64,000 nucleotides of DNA from Impatiens glandulifera (GCF_907164915.1 NC_061866.1:51209113-51273112), one strand, 5' to 3'; positions 23,379-37,371 are shown, counted from the first letter of the stretch. Notes: generated by a model from the sequence alone, not told the origin. Numbers and translations: made by a program.

Positions 23379-24587
23379 TGTAATATTATATTATTGGATA
23401 ATGTTAATTTTTATTGGAGAAATAAATGTATCAATTTATGAAAAATGATTTAACTTACAAGAAATGGATTTTTTTTTCATTTCATTTTTGTCCTGAAAGG
23501 AAATTGCCGAACACTGTTATATCATATTATATTATATATATATATATATATATATATTAAATATAAATTAATAAAATTTAATAAATGAATCTTTTAATAT
23601 TAATATTGAAAATTTATATTAGTATAAAAAATAAATTTAAAACTTTTATAAAATATGAATAATAAATATATTAATGTTGTTATATATTTATTTGTGTTTA
23701 TTAAATGATGACACAAGACACCATTCTCAGTCAACTGTATTTAAGAGAGTCATTAATATCAGAAAAGAAACTGCTAACCTATTATAATTGTCATAAAAAA
23801 AAATTCATTATAAAAAAAAGGTATCAGGGTAAAATGAGGTATAAAGATAATATATTAATTTTTTAAAATCAAATTAAAATTTTCAAACAAAATCAAATAT
23901 CATCTCATTTTATCCTAATCTATCACATTACTTAAATTAATAATCAAAATACTAAAATATTATTTATTTTAAATTATTATTTTTTATTTTATTTATATAT
24001 AATAATACCATTTAAGTTTTTTTACCAAAATCATCTTTTTAAAATTATCGATCATCATTATTTTTTTTTAATAATCCAATCAGAACAAGCTCTAAATTAA
24101 AATAAATAAATCTTAAAACTTTAAAATTTGAGAATTAATCTCTTAAAAAAGTTATTTAAATTATTTGTTTTAATAATGAAAAATAATAATAAATTCTTAA
24201 CCAACCAACCATCTATACAAATATTTATTTGACTCCTTAATGATCCACCCCCACCCATATATTCATTATTGGTGATATTGAAACATATTTATTTTTTTCC
24301 AATTTTTAATCTAAAATATGTTCATATTTATTCAAATAAAATTATATTCAACATTAATATATTAATATAAATAGAATCATATCACATGTGAGAAAAATAA
24401 TTAACACCCTATTTTCTAATTTCTCAATAATGAACTTGTGTCGTTTTATCCATTAAAAATATACATATTATTTTTATTATTATTATTATTCACTTCCTCT
24501 CACCGCAATCACAGTCACTAATATTCCCATATTTTCTCTCCCCTCACTCTCTCTCTCTCCTCTCGCCGTCGCCGTCGCCGGAGTACA
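23379..24587. other. Intergenic DNA upstream of the LRR gene
   Basis: AT-rich with no exon. The last 100 bases turn pyrimidine-rich (CT runs near 24535-24565, then GCCGTCGCCGTCGCC), a typical Y-patch and leader just before the ATG at 24588. Confidence 0.55.
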
Positions 24588-25883
24588 ATGATTCATCTTC
24601 TCCGGCATCTATTTCTTACACTATTACTCATCATCTCCTTCCATGGCCAAACTTCTCATCAACAATCAGACCCAGAAATCAACTCCATTGATCTTTCCGC
24701 ATTGCGTCAAATCAGAGAAAACCTCAACAGTCTTCCTCCAGGCCCCAATTTCTTCTCCTCCTGGGATTTCACCTCGCCGGATCCATGTTCATCCTTCGCC
24801 GGCGTAACCTGTTCTTACTTCGCCGGCGGAACCGGAACTACCAAAAGGGTCACCTCTCTCACACTCGGCACCGGCACCGGACTCACCGGAAATCTCTCCC
24901 CATCTATCTCCGACCTCGACGAGTTAACTCAGCTAGTCCTCTTCTCCGGCGGTATCGTAACAGGTCAAATCCCACCTCAAATCGGAAATCTCAAAAACCT
25001 TCGAATTCTCTCACTAAGTCATAACCGTTTCACCGGAATCATCCCCGCCGCCATTGCCGATCTTCCAAATCTCCACACTCTAGATCTAAGCAACAATATC
25101 TTATCCGGTCCGGTTCCTTCATTTACAGATAATAATCAATTGAAAGTACTGATTCTATCATCAAACCGTCTATCCGGTTCATTACCCGAACCGCTTCCGA
25201 ATCAAATCATTCATCTTGATTTACAAAACAACAGATTCACGGGTCAGCTTCCATGGAGTTTGCCGGTCGGAATACGTTACTTGTCGGTGTCGAAAAACAA
25301 ATTGTGGGGTCCACTTGATAACGGACTTATTGAATCGTTATCAGAGTTAGTGTATCTCGATTTAAGCATGAACCGGTTCAGTGGGTCCATACCGGTTTCA
25401 TTATTTAAACCTTCTATATCATCAATGCTATTACAACGGAACAATTTTTCTGGATGGATCCCTACCAAACCCGTTAATAATAACCCGTCTTCATGGCCCA
25501 TATTAACCCCACCTTCATCTTACGGTCCCGGATCCATTGTCGACCTAAGCCATAACGCATTGAGTGGAGAATTATCAAACGTGTTGATCGGGGTGGAGAC
25601 TCTATTCCTTAATAACAATCGATTCACGGGTCATATCCCCGAGGAATATATAGATAGCATGCGACGTAGCAGTACAAGAACATTGTATTTACAACATAAT
25701 TATTTATCGGGCTTTTCTAGTAGAAAAGACTTAGACTTGCCACTATCGGTTGCATTGTGTTTATCGTATAATTGTATGGTACCGCCTAAAGTTGGGGTCG
25801 TGGCCTGTCCAACCAGTGCCGGAGAGGAGCCTTCACGACCCACAACACAATGCCCGGTGTTCAATAGTAACGTGGTTGGTTAA
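24588..25883 (+). CDS. Secreted leucine-rich-repeat protein without kinase
   Basis: Intronless, 431 residues. It has a signal peptide (about 1-25, a Leu-rich core ending FHGQTSHQ) and an LRRNT cap with W-DF-SPDPC and FAGVTC. About ten plant-type LRRs follow (LxxLxLSxNxLSGxIPxx), from roughly residue 85 to 375. The C-terminal Cys-containing tail has the PTTQCPVF motif. No transmembrane segment, kinase or GPI signal is evident, so the product is probably apoplastic. It matches the small intronless family of Arabidopsis At1g03440 and At4g03010 (recalled), whose ligand and partner are unknown to me. One repeat is replaced by a Pro/Ser/Asn-rich island near 292-312. The start is the first ATG after a CT-rich leader. 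Confidence 0.9.
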   Translation: MIHLLRHLFLTLLLIISFHGQTSHQQSDPEINSIDLSALRQIRENLNSLPPGPNFFSSWDFTSPDPCSSFAGVTCSYFAGGTGTTKRVTSLTLGTGTGLTGNLSPSISDLDELTQLVLFSGGIVTGQIPPQIGNLKNLRILSLSHNRFTGIIPAAIADLPNLHTLDLSNNILSGPVPSFTDNNQLKVLILSSNRLSGSLPEPLPNQIIHLDLQNNRFTGQLPWSLPVGIRYLSVSKNKLWGPLDNGLIESLSELVYLDLSMNRFSGSIPVSLFKPSISSMLLQRNNFSGWIPTKPVNNNPSSWPILTPPSSYGPGSIVDLSHNALSGELSNVLIGVETLFLNNNRFTGHIPEEYIDSMRRSSTRTLYLQHNYLSGFSSRKDLDLPLSVALCLSYNCMVPPKVGVVACPTSAGEEPSRPTTQCPVFNSNVVG

Positions 25884-26359
25884 TTGGTCGGGTCGGGTCG
25901 AGTAATTGGTGCATATCAAAATGGTCCAGACCACATCACATGTATCTTACAGTATAGGAGCACGCTCACGCATGCAATCAATTTGGTTATTAATTTTTTT
26001 GGTTGGGGGTATATTGTAATTTGTAATTTTGCTTTTGAGTTATAAATGCATGTTTTTTTTTAATCAATTGCAACCTTTTTGTACAATTTATAACATGGAC
26101 CATTATTATTTAAAGGTGATTATTTTGTAACATATTTAAAAAATTCCTAGTTCATTCTAATTTTGGTTAATTTCCCGATGAACCATAATTAAAAAAAAAA
26201 AAACGACTAAATGGGTATGACCCAACCATAGAAGATTAGGTTTAGTTTTTCTTTTTTAAATTATTATTATTATTTTTATAAATAAGGAGAACTAAAGTAA
26301 TATTTTTTTCACTTCCATTTAAAGCGTTTTCGGTAAGAATCAAACCAATAATTATTCAT
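25884..26359. other. 3' side of the LRR gene, no other gene
   Basis: Contains the LRR gene's 3' UTR and AT-rich sequence. Nothing else is recognisable. Confidence 0.5.
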
Positions 26360-26701
26360 TCACTGATGCGAAGCTCTTCATACCATGGACGCAGTAACTA
26401 ACATATCACCAGACTAACATCTTCAGGCCGGTCTGAAGATCAGTCGTCGGTTTATAAGCAAGCTCCGAGGAAGCCAAACTTATAGTGAAGAAGAAATAAG
26501 CCATGTCGGATCTTCCCCATGGGCTGTAAACGGTGAAGAAAGGGCGATATTGCCATGAACATAGGAACTTGGATTTTCCATAGCGTATCGAAGTCCGGCT
26601 TGAGCTGCTAAATGAACTTGTGAAGAATGTATGGAGATTTGTCTAATTTGAATTTTCCAGGCAATGATGGGCTGCTGTCTGTTGTTGGCATTGTGCTTCA
26701 T
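26360..26701 (-). pseudogene. Broken UDP-glucuronate 4-epimerase (GAE) copy
   Basis: Three separated pieces of a GAE-type epimerase lie in order on the minus strand: VHLAAQAGLRYAMENPSSYV (about 26550-26615), FFTVYSPWGRSDMAYFFFT (about 26483-26540) and YKPTTDLQTGLK (about 26415-26458). The pieces are in different frames and the long parts between them in the real enzyme are gone. A TGA follows LVW near the C-terminal piece. GAE makes UDP-galacturonate for pectin, and real GAE genes are mostly intronless, so I cannot tell whether this arose by retrocopy or DNA duplication. It is not functional. Confidence 0.85.
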
Positions 26702-27202
26702 TGTGACATAATTTTACAAGGTTATTTTGATTGATTCTCTCCGACCAAGAGAGAAAGTTGGACCATATTTTTTATGGGTAAAGAATCTTGGAAAATGAAA
26801 GCTGTCTAAATGTTGGATTTGATTTGTTCGTTCATCATTCAATATGCAATGGGCCAGCTTTCATTTGGGAATACAGATGAATGTGGTGGTGCTCATTCAA
26901 CCAATAATTCTACTGTCGAATTATTTGAATAACCCATTTCGTTATTTAAATAACGAAATATCAAACAAGATTATTTAAATAACTCTAAACCCAAACTCGA
27001 ACAAGAAAAGGTTCTTCATTTTTACTGAACACATATCCTAATTGTTTATCCCAAAAATAAAAATGATCATAGAAAAGGCTTGTGCATTATTTATTGGAAA
27101 TAAATAAACCGATATAGTTTGAGGCAAATAACTAACAAGCCTTTGGCGAGTTGTTTATAGAAAATTATCAAAATTCAAATACTTGAAAAAAGTTCTAATA
27201 AT
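26702..27202. other. Arginase 3' side, no other gene
   Basis: AT-rich. It contains the arginase 3' UTR on the minus strand. GAATTATTTGAATAACCCATTTCGTTATTTAAATAACGAAA near 26917-26957 holds short inverted repeats but no gene. Confidence 0.45.
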
Positions 27203-28894
27203 TCATTTAGAGATCTTAGCAGTGAGTTCCCTTACCAATTTAGCAGCAACCATAGCCGTCATCCCATCGACAGTATCTCTTTGTGGGTTAAATTCCACTA
27301 CATCAGCACCCACCACATCTCCTTTAAGATTATGAAGAATGTTTAGAACATCGCGAAATGATAGACCTCCTGCCTCGATGTGTGATACACCGGGTGCGAT
27401 TGATGGGTCAAGACAGTCCACATCTACCGAGATATAAACTCCTTTCACCCCTTCCCCTAATTTCTGCACCAAAAATAAAGTTAGATGAAAAACAAAACAA
27501 AAAGTGCGATATGAGAATGCGTGGTGAGATACCAGGTTCTCCAAGAATGGGCGATCTCTTGTAAATGTCCTCATTTCATATTGCTCAACCCCAAATCGTT
27601 TTCCTTGTTCGCGTCCTTCGATATTGATTGATCTAATACCAACCTAAACAATCCAACAACACAATTATAGAAACAGAATGCATATTGGTTGGCGATGATT
27701 GATGTCTATTGTGCAAAGGGTAAAGACTTGAGAACATTTTCTACTTAAATGTTTTTTACTGTTGAGTGTTTAAATTTGGATCAAGCTGAGTAAATGTATG
27801 AAGATTAATGATTCTCTAGAGGAAATCAACAAATATCAAATGGATGATTATGAGAACTAAGGGAAGAGTTTCTTTTCAAATATAGATATGAGCTTGTTTG
27901 ATGCGGGTGATGTTATTTGAAAGCTATGAAATCAAAACCTCGTGCTTATTTGAATAACTAGAAGTAATAGTTAACAGAAACCTGCAAGAGTCTCCTAGCA
28001 TAGCCGCCTTCCATAATTCGAGCAAATGAAGAAGCATGAGAATATTTGTTGCCTTCAAATGAATGATAGATATCAGGATGAGCATCAAGATGGAGAATGT
28101 CAATAGGTCCTCCAAGCATTTCAGAAACTGCTCTTACAACCGGAAATGATATTGAATGGTCACCACCTAAAACCAGAGGCCGCAGTGGACTCTAGAGACA
28201 TAATCAAAATCATAAATGAATATTAACGAAACAAAATCTATTCTGATGTTCCCAAAATTAAGGCTAAGACAAAGATGATATACTTCTTCCATAACCAGCT
28301 TCACAGATTCACTTATTGTATCCATCAATCTATCATCATCCACACAACAATCTCGCAGCTCTTGTACAGGTACATCCCCAACATCAGTCAAGACTCTTGG
28401 ATCACTCAATTCTTTCCCTAAGATTTGTAAATTGAACAACATGGGTAAACAACTTAAAACTTCTATCTTGATGAGTTTGTAAATTGAAATCAGAAAGCAA
28501 CATGAATGAATTAGTACTACCTTCTTCAGAGGTAGAGTTTGTGCTGCCACACCAGATTGCTTCCCTAATACGAGGCGGGGCAAATGCTGGTCCCTGTAGA
28601 AATGAGGAGTTATGACCTAAAGGAACACCGAGAAGAGATGTTGATGCTACAGCTCCACCCATTGCCCTTATGAGTTCCCCCTAATGACAGGAAACAAGAA
28701 TTAAGTAATCAGAAGAAGAAGCAAGAGCAGAGATGTATTAAACAAGAGCAGATATATACTTTAAGCTTTGCACGCTCACGAATTAGAGTAAGGGAAGCTT
28801 CTACAACACGATTCTGGCCTTTTTCTATCAAATCCTTTGGAACAGATTTCAGCTTCTCTAGGTAATGAATTCCTCTTGCTCCAATAATCCCCAT
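27203..28894 (-). CDS. ARGAH: Plant arginase (ureohydrolase family)
   Basis: Six exons: 28894-28760, 28680-28521, 28417-28284, 28191-27982, 27643-27533, 27463-27203 (1,011 nt, 336 residues; the family is about 340). It cleaves arginine to ornithine and urea with two Mn ions, usually in mitochondria. The metal ligands are visible: GGDHS at 152-156, DAHPD at 179-183 and DVDCLD from 264. The plant-specific block SLLGVPLGHNSSFLQGPAFA and the C-terminus AAKLVRELTAKISK are intact. The N-terminus (MGIIGARGIHYLEKLK) is basic and could be a short mitochondrial presequence. Plant arginases sit closer to agmatinases than to animal arginases, so some agmatinase activity is possible. A leader intron probably lies between 28895 and about 29200. 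Confidence 0.95.
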
Positions 28895-31800
28895 TATTAT
28901 TACTTACTGCAACAACAATTTAAGGAATATACCTAATAACCAATTATTATAATGTAAATAAACCACGTGTAATGATTAGAAGATAGATTCAGGATCCTAC
29001 TGAAGCAGAAATGAACTTATAATTTCATATAATTATAATAAACAAAATCGAATCCATTATCTCATTTGAGCGATAATATTGGATGTTCCGAACCAAGTGC
29101 GTGTATAGTCAGTCATATTAGAATTATGAAAATCCAAGACTTGGATTATACATTTTCTAATCTCTAAAAAAATAGAATTACCTGTGGAGGATTGATTAGG
29201 TTTGTCTGTTCGAGTAGCAGCCTAACCAAGGCAAGGATTGGTAATGGCGGGCGTTTGAACGTATCTCTTTCTATGTTCTGTGAATCGATTGGCTGAAGGA
29301 GGAAAGGAAGGGAAATCTTCAATCCTTCACCTTTTCCTCTGTTCTGATGATCGAAACACGGTCGATATCGTATCAGCCTTTCTCTTTCTGCAATCCCGAG
29401 GAAGAAGACAATAACGTACAGTTATCTTCACACCAGTGCGTTTGGTAGGTATAAAGAATATATATATTAATAATATATAGCTACCCTAATTAGATGGTTG
29501 GATACGTAATACTATGAGAGAGTAAGCTATTGATAAATATAAGATAATTGATTGAAATGAGATAATTTTTAATACGACTTACTGTTTATTTATTGTTAGG
29601 TGTGAGTTATATCAATTAAATATTTATATATAAAATTATAAAAATAAATTAATAATTTTAAATAATATAATAATTAAGTGTTCATTAAACCTAGACTTTA
29701 AATCTTGCAAATGTAAAATTTCATATGGAGAATAACTATAAATAAATATGTGAATGTAAATTATTAGTAGACCAAAATGTGTAAAATGTTCAAATAATAG
29801 TTTGGGTCCTTAAATTTTTAATATATAATAGTATTTTTAATTTTATTATCGGAAAAAATTCATCTAGACTGACTTATATACTTGTACAATTGTACAAGTT
29901 TAAATATGTATTATCATAAATTGTCTCATTTAGCCTCCGTTTAATAAACATAGTTGTTTTTTATTTATAATTTATATATTTATCAATTAAATATTTATTT
30001 TTTCTCTTTTTTCTTATTAATTAATTAATCAAATTCTCTCTTCTTATTTATTAATTAAGTTTTCTCATTTTCATTTTTTATGTAATATTTTTGTAAAAAA
30101 ATTTTAAAAAAAAATAATAAAAATAAAAATAAATTTAATATTTTTTTTATTAAATTTTTTATTCAGATTTATAATAATAATAGTAAACAAAATCATTGGG
30201 TTACTATTTTTGTTTGTATAATATGGATTATTATTTTTTTGATGTTGGATGAATTAATATCTATTATTATCTAAATTCAATATTTTTTTGTTATTCTAGG
30301 GACTATTGATGTAATATCTAAGTATTAACCCTTCTCAACTAGACTAAACAATTTTAAAATAATCAATGTCATATATAAAGAAACGAAATAGTAAAAAAAA
30401 TTAAAAAAAAATAATCAAATATCAATGAAGAAAACAAAAACAAATGAATAAAGAGAAATTAATTAATTAATTAATAAAAAAATGTAAAAGGAGAAAATTA
30501 TTAATTAAAAAGATTTACAAAAATTAAAAAAGTTAAAAAAAAAAATCATAAAAATATTACTGAAGAAAAAATTGAAAGAGAAAAATTAATTAATAAATAA
30601 ATAAAAGAGAAATTGATTAATTAATTAATAAGAAGAAATAGAATGAGAAAAAAATGAATATTTAATTAAAAAAAAATATATAAATTTTTAAAAAAATAAC
30701 TCTATTCATTATTAAAGGCTAAATAAGTAAATTTTAATAGTTTGAATAAACTTTTATTTGTTTATACGTCTAATTAAACTAATTATGTTAGCTGTCTAAT
30801 TAAGTTAGTTCTAGTTACACAAGTAATACAAAATTTCTATTTTTTATATAATTTTTTTATCTTTTATTATTATAATATATTAACTATTTATATTTTTTTA
30901 TTAATTATATTTTACTCTATTTTCTATTGTAATATTATAGTCCTAATTTTATAACTCTGCAATATCAGTTTTATTTATATTTTAAATTTCTAACATAATA
31001 TTTTTCTAACCCTAAATTTTTTAATCTTATATTGTATGTTCACATCTTTATTATCTTTTTAACTTCTCTATTATCCATTTTTAAGTTTACAAAGATATTA
31101 CAAATTATTTTTGAGGTTATTGTCGTACTTATTTTTTTATTTTCTTCTTATATTTATATTTTTAATCCTTTATTACTTTAAAATATCTTTCATTATATTT
31201 TTCTTGTTGTAAAGACATCAGACCATATATCACAAATATTATTAAATTAGATTTTACAATTACGAAAAATATATCACCAGTCTATGAAGAAATATAAAAA
31301 ACGACATGAAGTAATGACATAATCATTATTGAGTTTAATTTATAAATTGTTCAATCAAAAAAATCAAAGTTTATATATGAGATATATTATGAAATTTTTT
31401 ATATACGAGATAGTGTGGTTATATATTTAATTAATATATATATTTATTAATTATAAAATTTATAATTATTAATTTTAAAAAATATATATAGAAAAAATAA
31501 TAAAAAAGTTATTTACAGCTTTAGAGTCCACCAAATTTAAATTTAATTTGTCTTTCAATCCTCTAAACCGTCCTTAATTGAGAAAATAAGTAAGTTTAGA
31601 AAACAATAAATATGTTGGTAGGTAAAAATAAGAAAAATAAATAATTGTATGAAAATAATAATTAAATATGTAAATGAAATTGTTTATTTATGAATTGATA
31701 TCCATTATTAACTAAAAGATATTGTTTGGGGGAGGGACAACTGTTGCTCAACATATATCCTTGTAACATTTGGAAAAAAAAGAAGTTAATGAGACATAGT

Positions 31801-33427
31801 TTAATTTTATATGTCAGTCTTCTTTAATATATTTTTATAATTGTCTTCAATGATACAAAGAGAGAACATAGTTGGAACAGCTGATCCCTCCCATTGTTTT
31901 ATAAACGAGACTTTATCAAATTTAAATATGTTTGCCACATGGTTAAAAATTGATAAGTATATATTAATTTGAAATGTTAAAATTTGGAAAAAATATATTA
32001 TATTATATTTTAAATAGTAATAAAAAATATAGTACAAATATGTAATTAATTATTAAATATTAAGTGGAAACAACATTGTAATTTTAGGATGTGTTAAAAT
32101 GTAGGAAGGTGGTGTTAAGTGGAGACAATATAGTGAGATTGCATTATCATTCATTTAAAAAAAAGGTTCATAGGATAATTAAATGTAATATTTTTATTAT
32201 TGTAAATATTATTAATTATACTATTTTATAATAAAAAAAATGGTGTTATAATATTTATTGATAACACTAAAATTACTCTTTTATTAAACACAAAATTATA
32301 AAAATATATAAAATTTATATTTTCAATACATGTAACAAAATAAAAATAATGTATACCATTTATACTTATTAGAGTTTATATACTATATACAACACTTTTT
32401 AATAGAAGTAATTTTTGTAAATAAGATTTTTATTTATTCTTTGAAGGTTATTTATTACTTTATAGTTAATTTAAATATATTAAATTAGTATTTTAATTTC
32501 AAATGGTGATGTGTCACAAATATTCTATTATTAAGGTTGAAATTATTACAACTTTCAACATACTAATTTCTTAGGCATGAGTTAGTCAAATTTGAACCTA
32601 AAAACTAGTATATTATCTATTAAACAAAATTCTTTTTATTTAAACTATTTTATTAAGTTATTTGTTAAAGAGGGTAAAAATATAATATGTCCAACTATAA
32701 CTTATAGCTCGACCCTACAATCATAGGTCCTTATTAGTCGAACACACGAACTTTAATATCTTAAACAAAACTCTTATCACTTAATCTATCCTAAAGAGGT
32801 AGTTTAGTTATCATATTTTTCATATATTATAAACTAAATAAGGTAAAACAAATATATTTGTAAATATTAAAGTTTGTATGAATAAAGACAAATTCAATTT
32901 CTAATGTCTATATGAATTCCCTTTTATTACATGACAATAACTATGTTGAATGAACAACTGAATAATCAAGTCACCAAAAAAAGTGTAGTTATATACAAGG
33001 TACAAGTAGCTTTGGCAGTCTTAGACATCTTGTTTGCAACCATCATCAACAACTAACCTAGTCATTCTTGATCAGTACATGAAATCAGATAACATAGTGA
33101 CAGAAACATTTTTTATCAAATCAGATCTTTCCAAGAATTGAATTCTGACCTCATCATAATAAAGTTCCTCATTTCAAGCTGGCTTATTGAGATCACACAA
33201 CATTCTTCCACGAGAAACCGCCATCGAGCCTTGTTTAGGTTGGTCGGGTTTGCTTGCACTCTAGCACAAAGAATCAGTAATAGTATATGATTATATAACC
33301 CTGTTGGAATTAAAACAAAATAATATGTATTTGTCTATATGACATATTGACCAACCTTTAAAATAGGCTGTCAAACCTCCATTGGCTGCTAATCTGGTAC
33401 CAAAACTCAAGCAGGCAGCAGAGAGAC
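28895..33427. other. Arginase leader, then 4 kb of AT-rich DNA
   Basis: 28895-29430 should hold the arginase leader and promoter (minus strand; a leader exon probably near 29190-29430). From 29450 to about 33000 the sequence is almost only A and T, with decayed repeats and no exon or element end that I can support. 33000-33427 probably contains the Ycf20-like 3' UTR on the minus strand. Confidence 0.5.
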
Positions 33428-34765
33428 TTAAAAGAATGAAGTAAAGTAATCTATATCAAAATTGAAGGGATTATTGGTTAACCCAATTATGTTCTCCATT
33501 TCATATTTGAAGGAATCCAAGAAAAGGCCAAGAGATAACCCAGCTTTCCAATAATTAAACATGGTTATCAAGTTCTTCACCCTGCTTAGTAATCGAAGAG
33601 AAGCTCCATACATGAGTGCCCCGATTCCTTCCACAACAACAACTGCTAATGCAGCTGATAGAATGTCCCAGTCTCCTGTTTGCCCAATAACAGTAGCAAA
33701 GGCAGTTGCACAATAAAATCCCACAAGGAAAAAGAAGAATTTCATTGGTAGATTCTTCTTTATCTCATTTATTCTTGCACTCAACCTGCCTCTAAGAGCT
33801 TGAAAAGCTTGAAATAGTCGAGTGCCACCATCATTGTTATTTGTAGGGGGCGTACCAAATGTTCCATCGTTTATACTGCTATTTACAGACCAAGCTGATC
33901 TCCTATAAAATAAACTTCTCAAAGTAAGAATTCATTCAAGGGTATTATTGCAAGCCCAATGAAAAAGAAGCTTCATAAAACTAAAAAAAAATATTCCTAC
34001 TACTTATGATCTGGAATGCATACATAATTTAAATAGCCAAAAGACCCTGCCAGTTGCCAGAGCCTTCTCTTTTTCATACACCTTTTATTTTCTTACAATT
34101 TAGAGTACACGCTTAAAATAAACTAAAAACTAAGTGTTGAATATTGAAGGTTAAGTGCATAATGAGTTAAGTTTCTCAAAGTAAATGTTGAATAAACCAA
34201 ATGAAAATTACCTAAATATAGTATATGTATGTTGATTTCATAAAATGTGGAACTAATGTCTGGAAGGTACTAAAATACTATTTTACCCTTATATCGATCT
34301 GATTTGATTTCCAATCCCAATCTATAGGAAAATGTTCGTCTTTGGGAAGTTCTTACTAGATCACCGAATTAAGCCAATATTTTAGCTTAATTTGAATCGA
34401 ATCTAAATTATTAAGTGATTTTAAATAACAGTAATCAAATGAAACTTATTTCAAATAAGCATTTCATCATTTTAGATTGAATGATAAGTTGTGTTATGAA
34501 TGTAATATTGACTATCCATATGGCCTCTTCGAAGTTAAAGGAGCATAGAATGCAGAACTTACTTGGTGCTGCTAGAGAAAGAAAAGTTTCCTACATTAAT
34601 GTAGCATGTATGAGATCCCAGTCCCTTGCTGACACGAAAAACAGTTCTATCAGCAAAGTGTGTTTGACCACTAGCAAGAGATGCAGACTTGTAGTCTTCA
34701 ACGGCTGCAACCATCCTCGCGTTTAGAGGGAAAACGAATGATGGAATTTTAACAGCCATTAGCAT
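33428..34765 (-). CDS. Ycf20-like protein (DUF565), chloroplast membrane
   Basis: Two exons: 34765-34563 and 33902-33428 (678 nt, 225 residues; a second ATG two codons in is equally possible). The block KFFFFLVGFYCATAFATVIG, then TGDWDILSAALAVVVVEGIG and NYWKAGLSLGLFLDSFKYE, is the conserved core of Ycf20. Ycf20 is plastid-encoded in algae and nuclear in plants. Arabidopsis relatives (NPQ6, NPQ7) are needed for full thermal dissipation of excess light. Exon 1 is rich in Ser and hydroxylated residues and fits a transit peptide. Two or three hydrophobic segments lie in exon 2. The 20 residues after FKYE are less conserved. A leader intron probably separates the ATG from a 5' exon near 35640-35760. 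Confidence 0.9.
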
Positions 34766-36057
34766 GGCAAACTCTACAAGTGAAACCTCCTAACACCATA
34801 GACTAACAAAGAGTTTCCTTCATCTTTACCAACCTAACAGATATTCAGAATGAAAAAGAGGTAATAGAAGAGCTAATACTTAATTGCATAAGCAATTGAA
34901 AATATTAATCTGCAGTAAACATGATAAAAGAAACAAGTAGGATGTGTATCATTGGTTGGTCATTATAATTTTTCAGTTAAATTCACAAAGTACAACAACC
35001 GTGTAAGTGACCAACAATGTTTTCCCTTTGTAAATGGATCGGATTCAAGCACATTCACAAAGTCTTAGATAATCATTTTTATATGGGCAATCCGAAGAGG
35101 GGTAAAAAATACTAATAATTTATCGTTCCTCATCATCCATGCCCATTCAACAATCCAATTCATTAGGAATATAATATCCATACTAAGTGAATGCATGTCT
35201 TATATGAATATAGAATTAATTCATAGAGTAGATATTGCAATTTTTAGCAATATGGATGGAAATTCCAATATGACATCTACAATAACATAACTGTGTAGGG
35301 TTAACATTTAAATTCCAAACTCTGAAAATGTACCTAGACTACTAAATGTTGTATCGGATAAATGATTTGAATCAAGGGCACACCCAACTTGACAGCTTTA
35401 ATTATGTTTGAGAAAGAAATAGGAGAATCAATGTAACTGGAGGCAGACAAAGAAAAAAGAGACCACCAAACCACTAAAATCTCCACACTAAAGAAGAAAA
35501 ATCATCGAGCAATTGGGTCTCCAAAATTGCAAACAAGTTCGACATCAAAACTAAAACTAAACCCTGGATTGCATAAACAAATTCAACCAAACCAAAAGGT
35601 AAAAAGAAATACATATCGGGAAAACAATAAACTTACAAATATATGTTTGAATGAAGAAGAAGAAGAACTAGATGGGCGGCTGAAGAAGCTCGTAGCAAAC
35701 AAGTGACTCTATTTCGATTCGCATTGAGAGCAGATAGATAAAATCCGGAAACAACAAAAGAGAAGAAATCAATAGAGGTTTATTTATTTTATAATTTACA
35801 AAGTTAAATATAAAAAAATTATTTTAATAAACTATATTGAATTTTAGAAACCAATATCTAAATTCTGATGTTATTTAGGATTTTTATTGTCCTGTTTTTT
35901 AAAATTATTGTTTAATAAAAACAAAGTATTATTTAACTTTTTAATTAGTTACAAAATTCAATTATATTTAAAATTTAAATTTATAAAAATAAAGTATTTT
36001 AATTAATAAATAAAGTAATTAAAAAAATAAAATATAATATAAAAACATTATTAAATA

Positions 36058-36124
<67 letters not shown>

Positions 36125-37371
36125 CAAATAATATACTAAGCAACTGTAAGCAGATGTGATAATACAATTTATGCAGTTATATCCTTATTTTTTAATATTT
36201 AATAATATTATATTATTAATTATATTTTTTTCATTTAATATTAAATATATATATATATATAATTTTTTTATTTTCTTTTTAATCTTTTATTTCCATATTA
36301 TTATATATTAATCATTTATATCTCATTTTAAATATTATTTTTTACTAGTTTAGGGGCCCCAGATTTTTAGGACTGACCCTGACTATGGGTATTTATCGGT
36401 TCGATTTTCGAGTTATTCTAGTTTTCTGTTTGTGTTTTCTAATTTTTATTTAAAATAAATTCAAAAACCAAATCAATTTGAATAAATTTAAATTTGGTCG
36501 GATATTCGGTTAGATCAAATATTGAACACCCTGTACCCCATAAGATAAAAACAATTTTTTTAAGAGAGTTATCCGATTAAACAAGTTGGTATAAAAAAAA
36601 ATATAAATCATCCAAATTATGCTTAGTGATTGACCATTAATGTTAAGCAGTTGAACGACAAAAATAAAAGTAAGACAATGGTGACGACGACCAAATATAA
36701 TGGTGGAGAGGTGTTTGTCATGACAGTAACTGTTTTCGACAAAAAAGAATGAGAGATGGGTCAAAACTCAAGAATGGACTGTTGGAGCGAGAGATTAGAC
36801 GGAAGATTGACGTCTAACTTAAATTAATATATAATAAAATATATAATTATTTAATTATATATAACAAATTATATAATATAGTAAAATATATAATAAAAAA
36901 TTGTTTTCAGTTTTCGAGTTGAAACTCCAACTCGAAACTTATTTTGAATTCGAATAGGTTTAAAATTCAATTCAAAATCCAAAACTAAAATTTGAATTCA
37001 ATTTTTTTAAATTGGTATTCAATTCAAAGCCCCTACATATAACTCATATATCTTAGTTTTAAGAACCAAATTTTTCAAAACAGAATCAATTAATTAAAAA
37101 TAAAGTTTTTTCCTATAAACTAGTTAAACCGACGTATTGAAATTTAATAAAATAACGTTAATAGTTTGCATTTCATTGAATAAACCGGACATCTTACCTT
37201 CATTACATTTTACCAAATGGTGTTGGTTTATATAAAATATGAGGGAAGAAGTTGAAAATGAAATTTATACCCAACACTCAAAATGATCTTCTAATGAAAA
37301 CAATTTAAAATATTGAAACCACTGGAGCCTTATTGGCAAATAAATTGCTTGATTAAAGGAAAACAGTTAAT
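34766..37371. other. Ycf20-like leader and intergenic DNA before TROL
   Basis: 34766-35760 looks like leader exon, intron and promoter of the Ycf20-like gene on the minus strand. Beyond that the DNA is AT-rich with a TA microsatellite (separate entry) and a stretch near 36390-36535 whose ends vaguely resemble hAT-type termini, but without a target duplication. No coding exon is seen. Confidence 0.45.
36061..36122. repeat. (AT)n microsatellite, about 31 units
   Basis: An uninterrupted AT run of about 62 bp in an AT-rich spacer. Confidence 0.95.

Noticed and set aside
36390..36535. Possible hAT-type MITE (left GGTTCGATTTTCG, right GAACACCC)
   Set aside because: The ends match only weakly and I find no 8-bp duplication.
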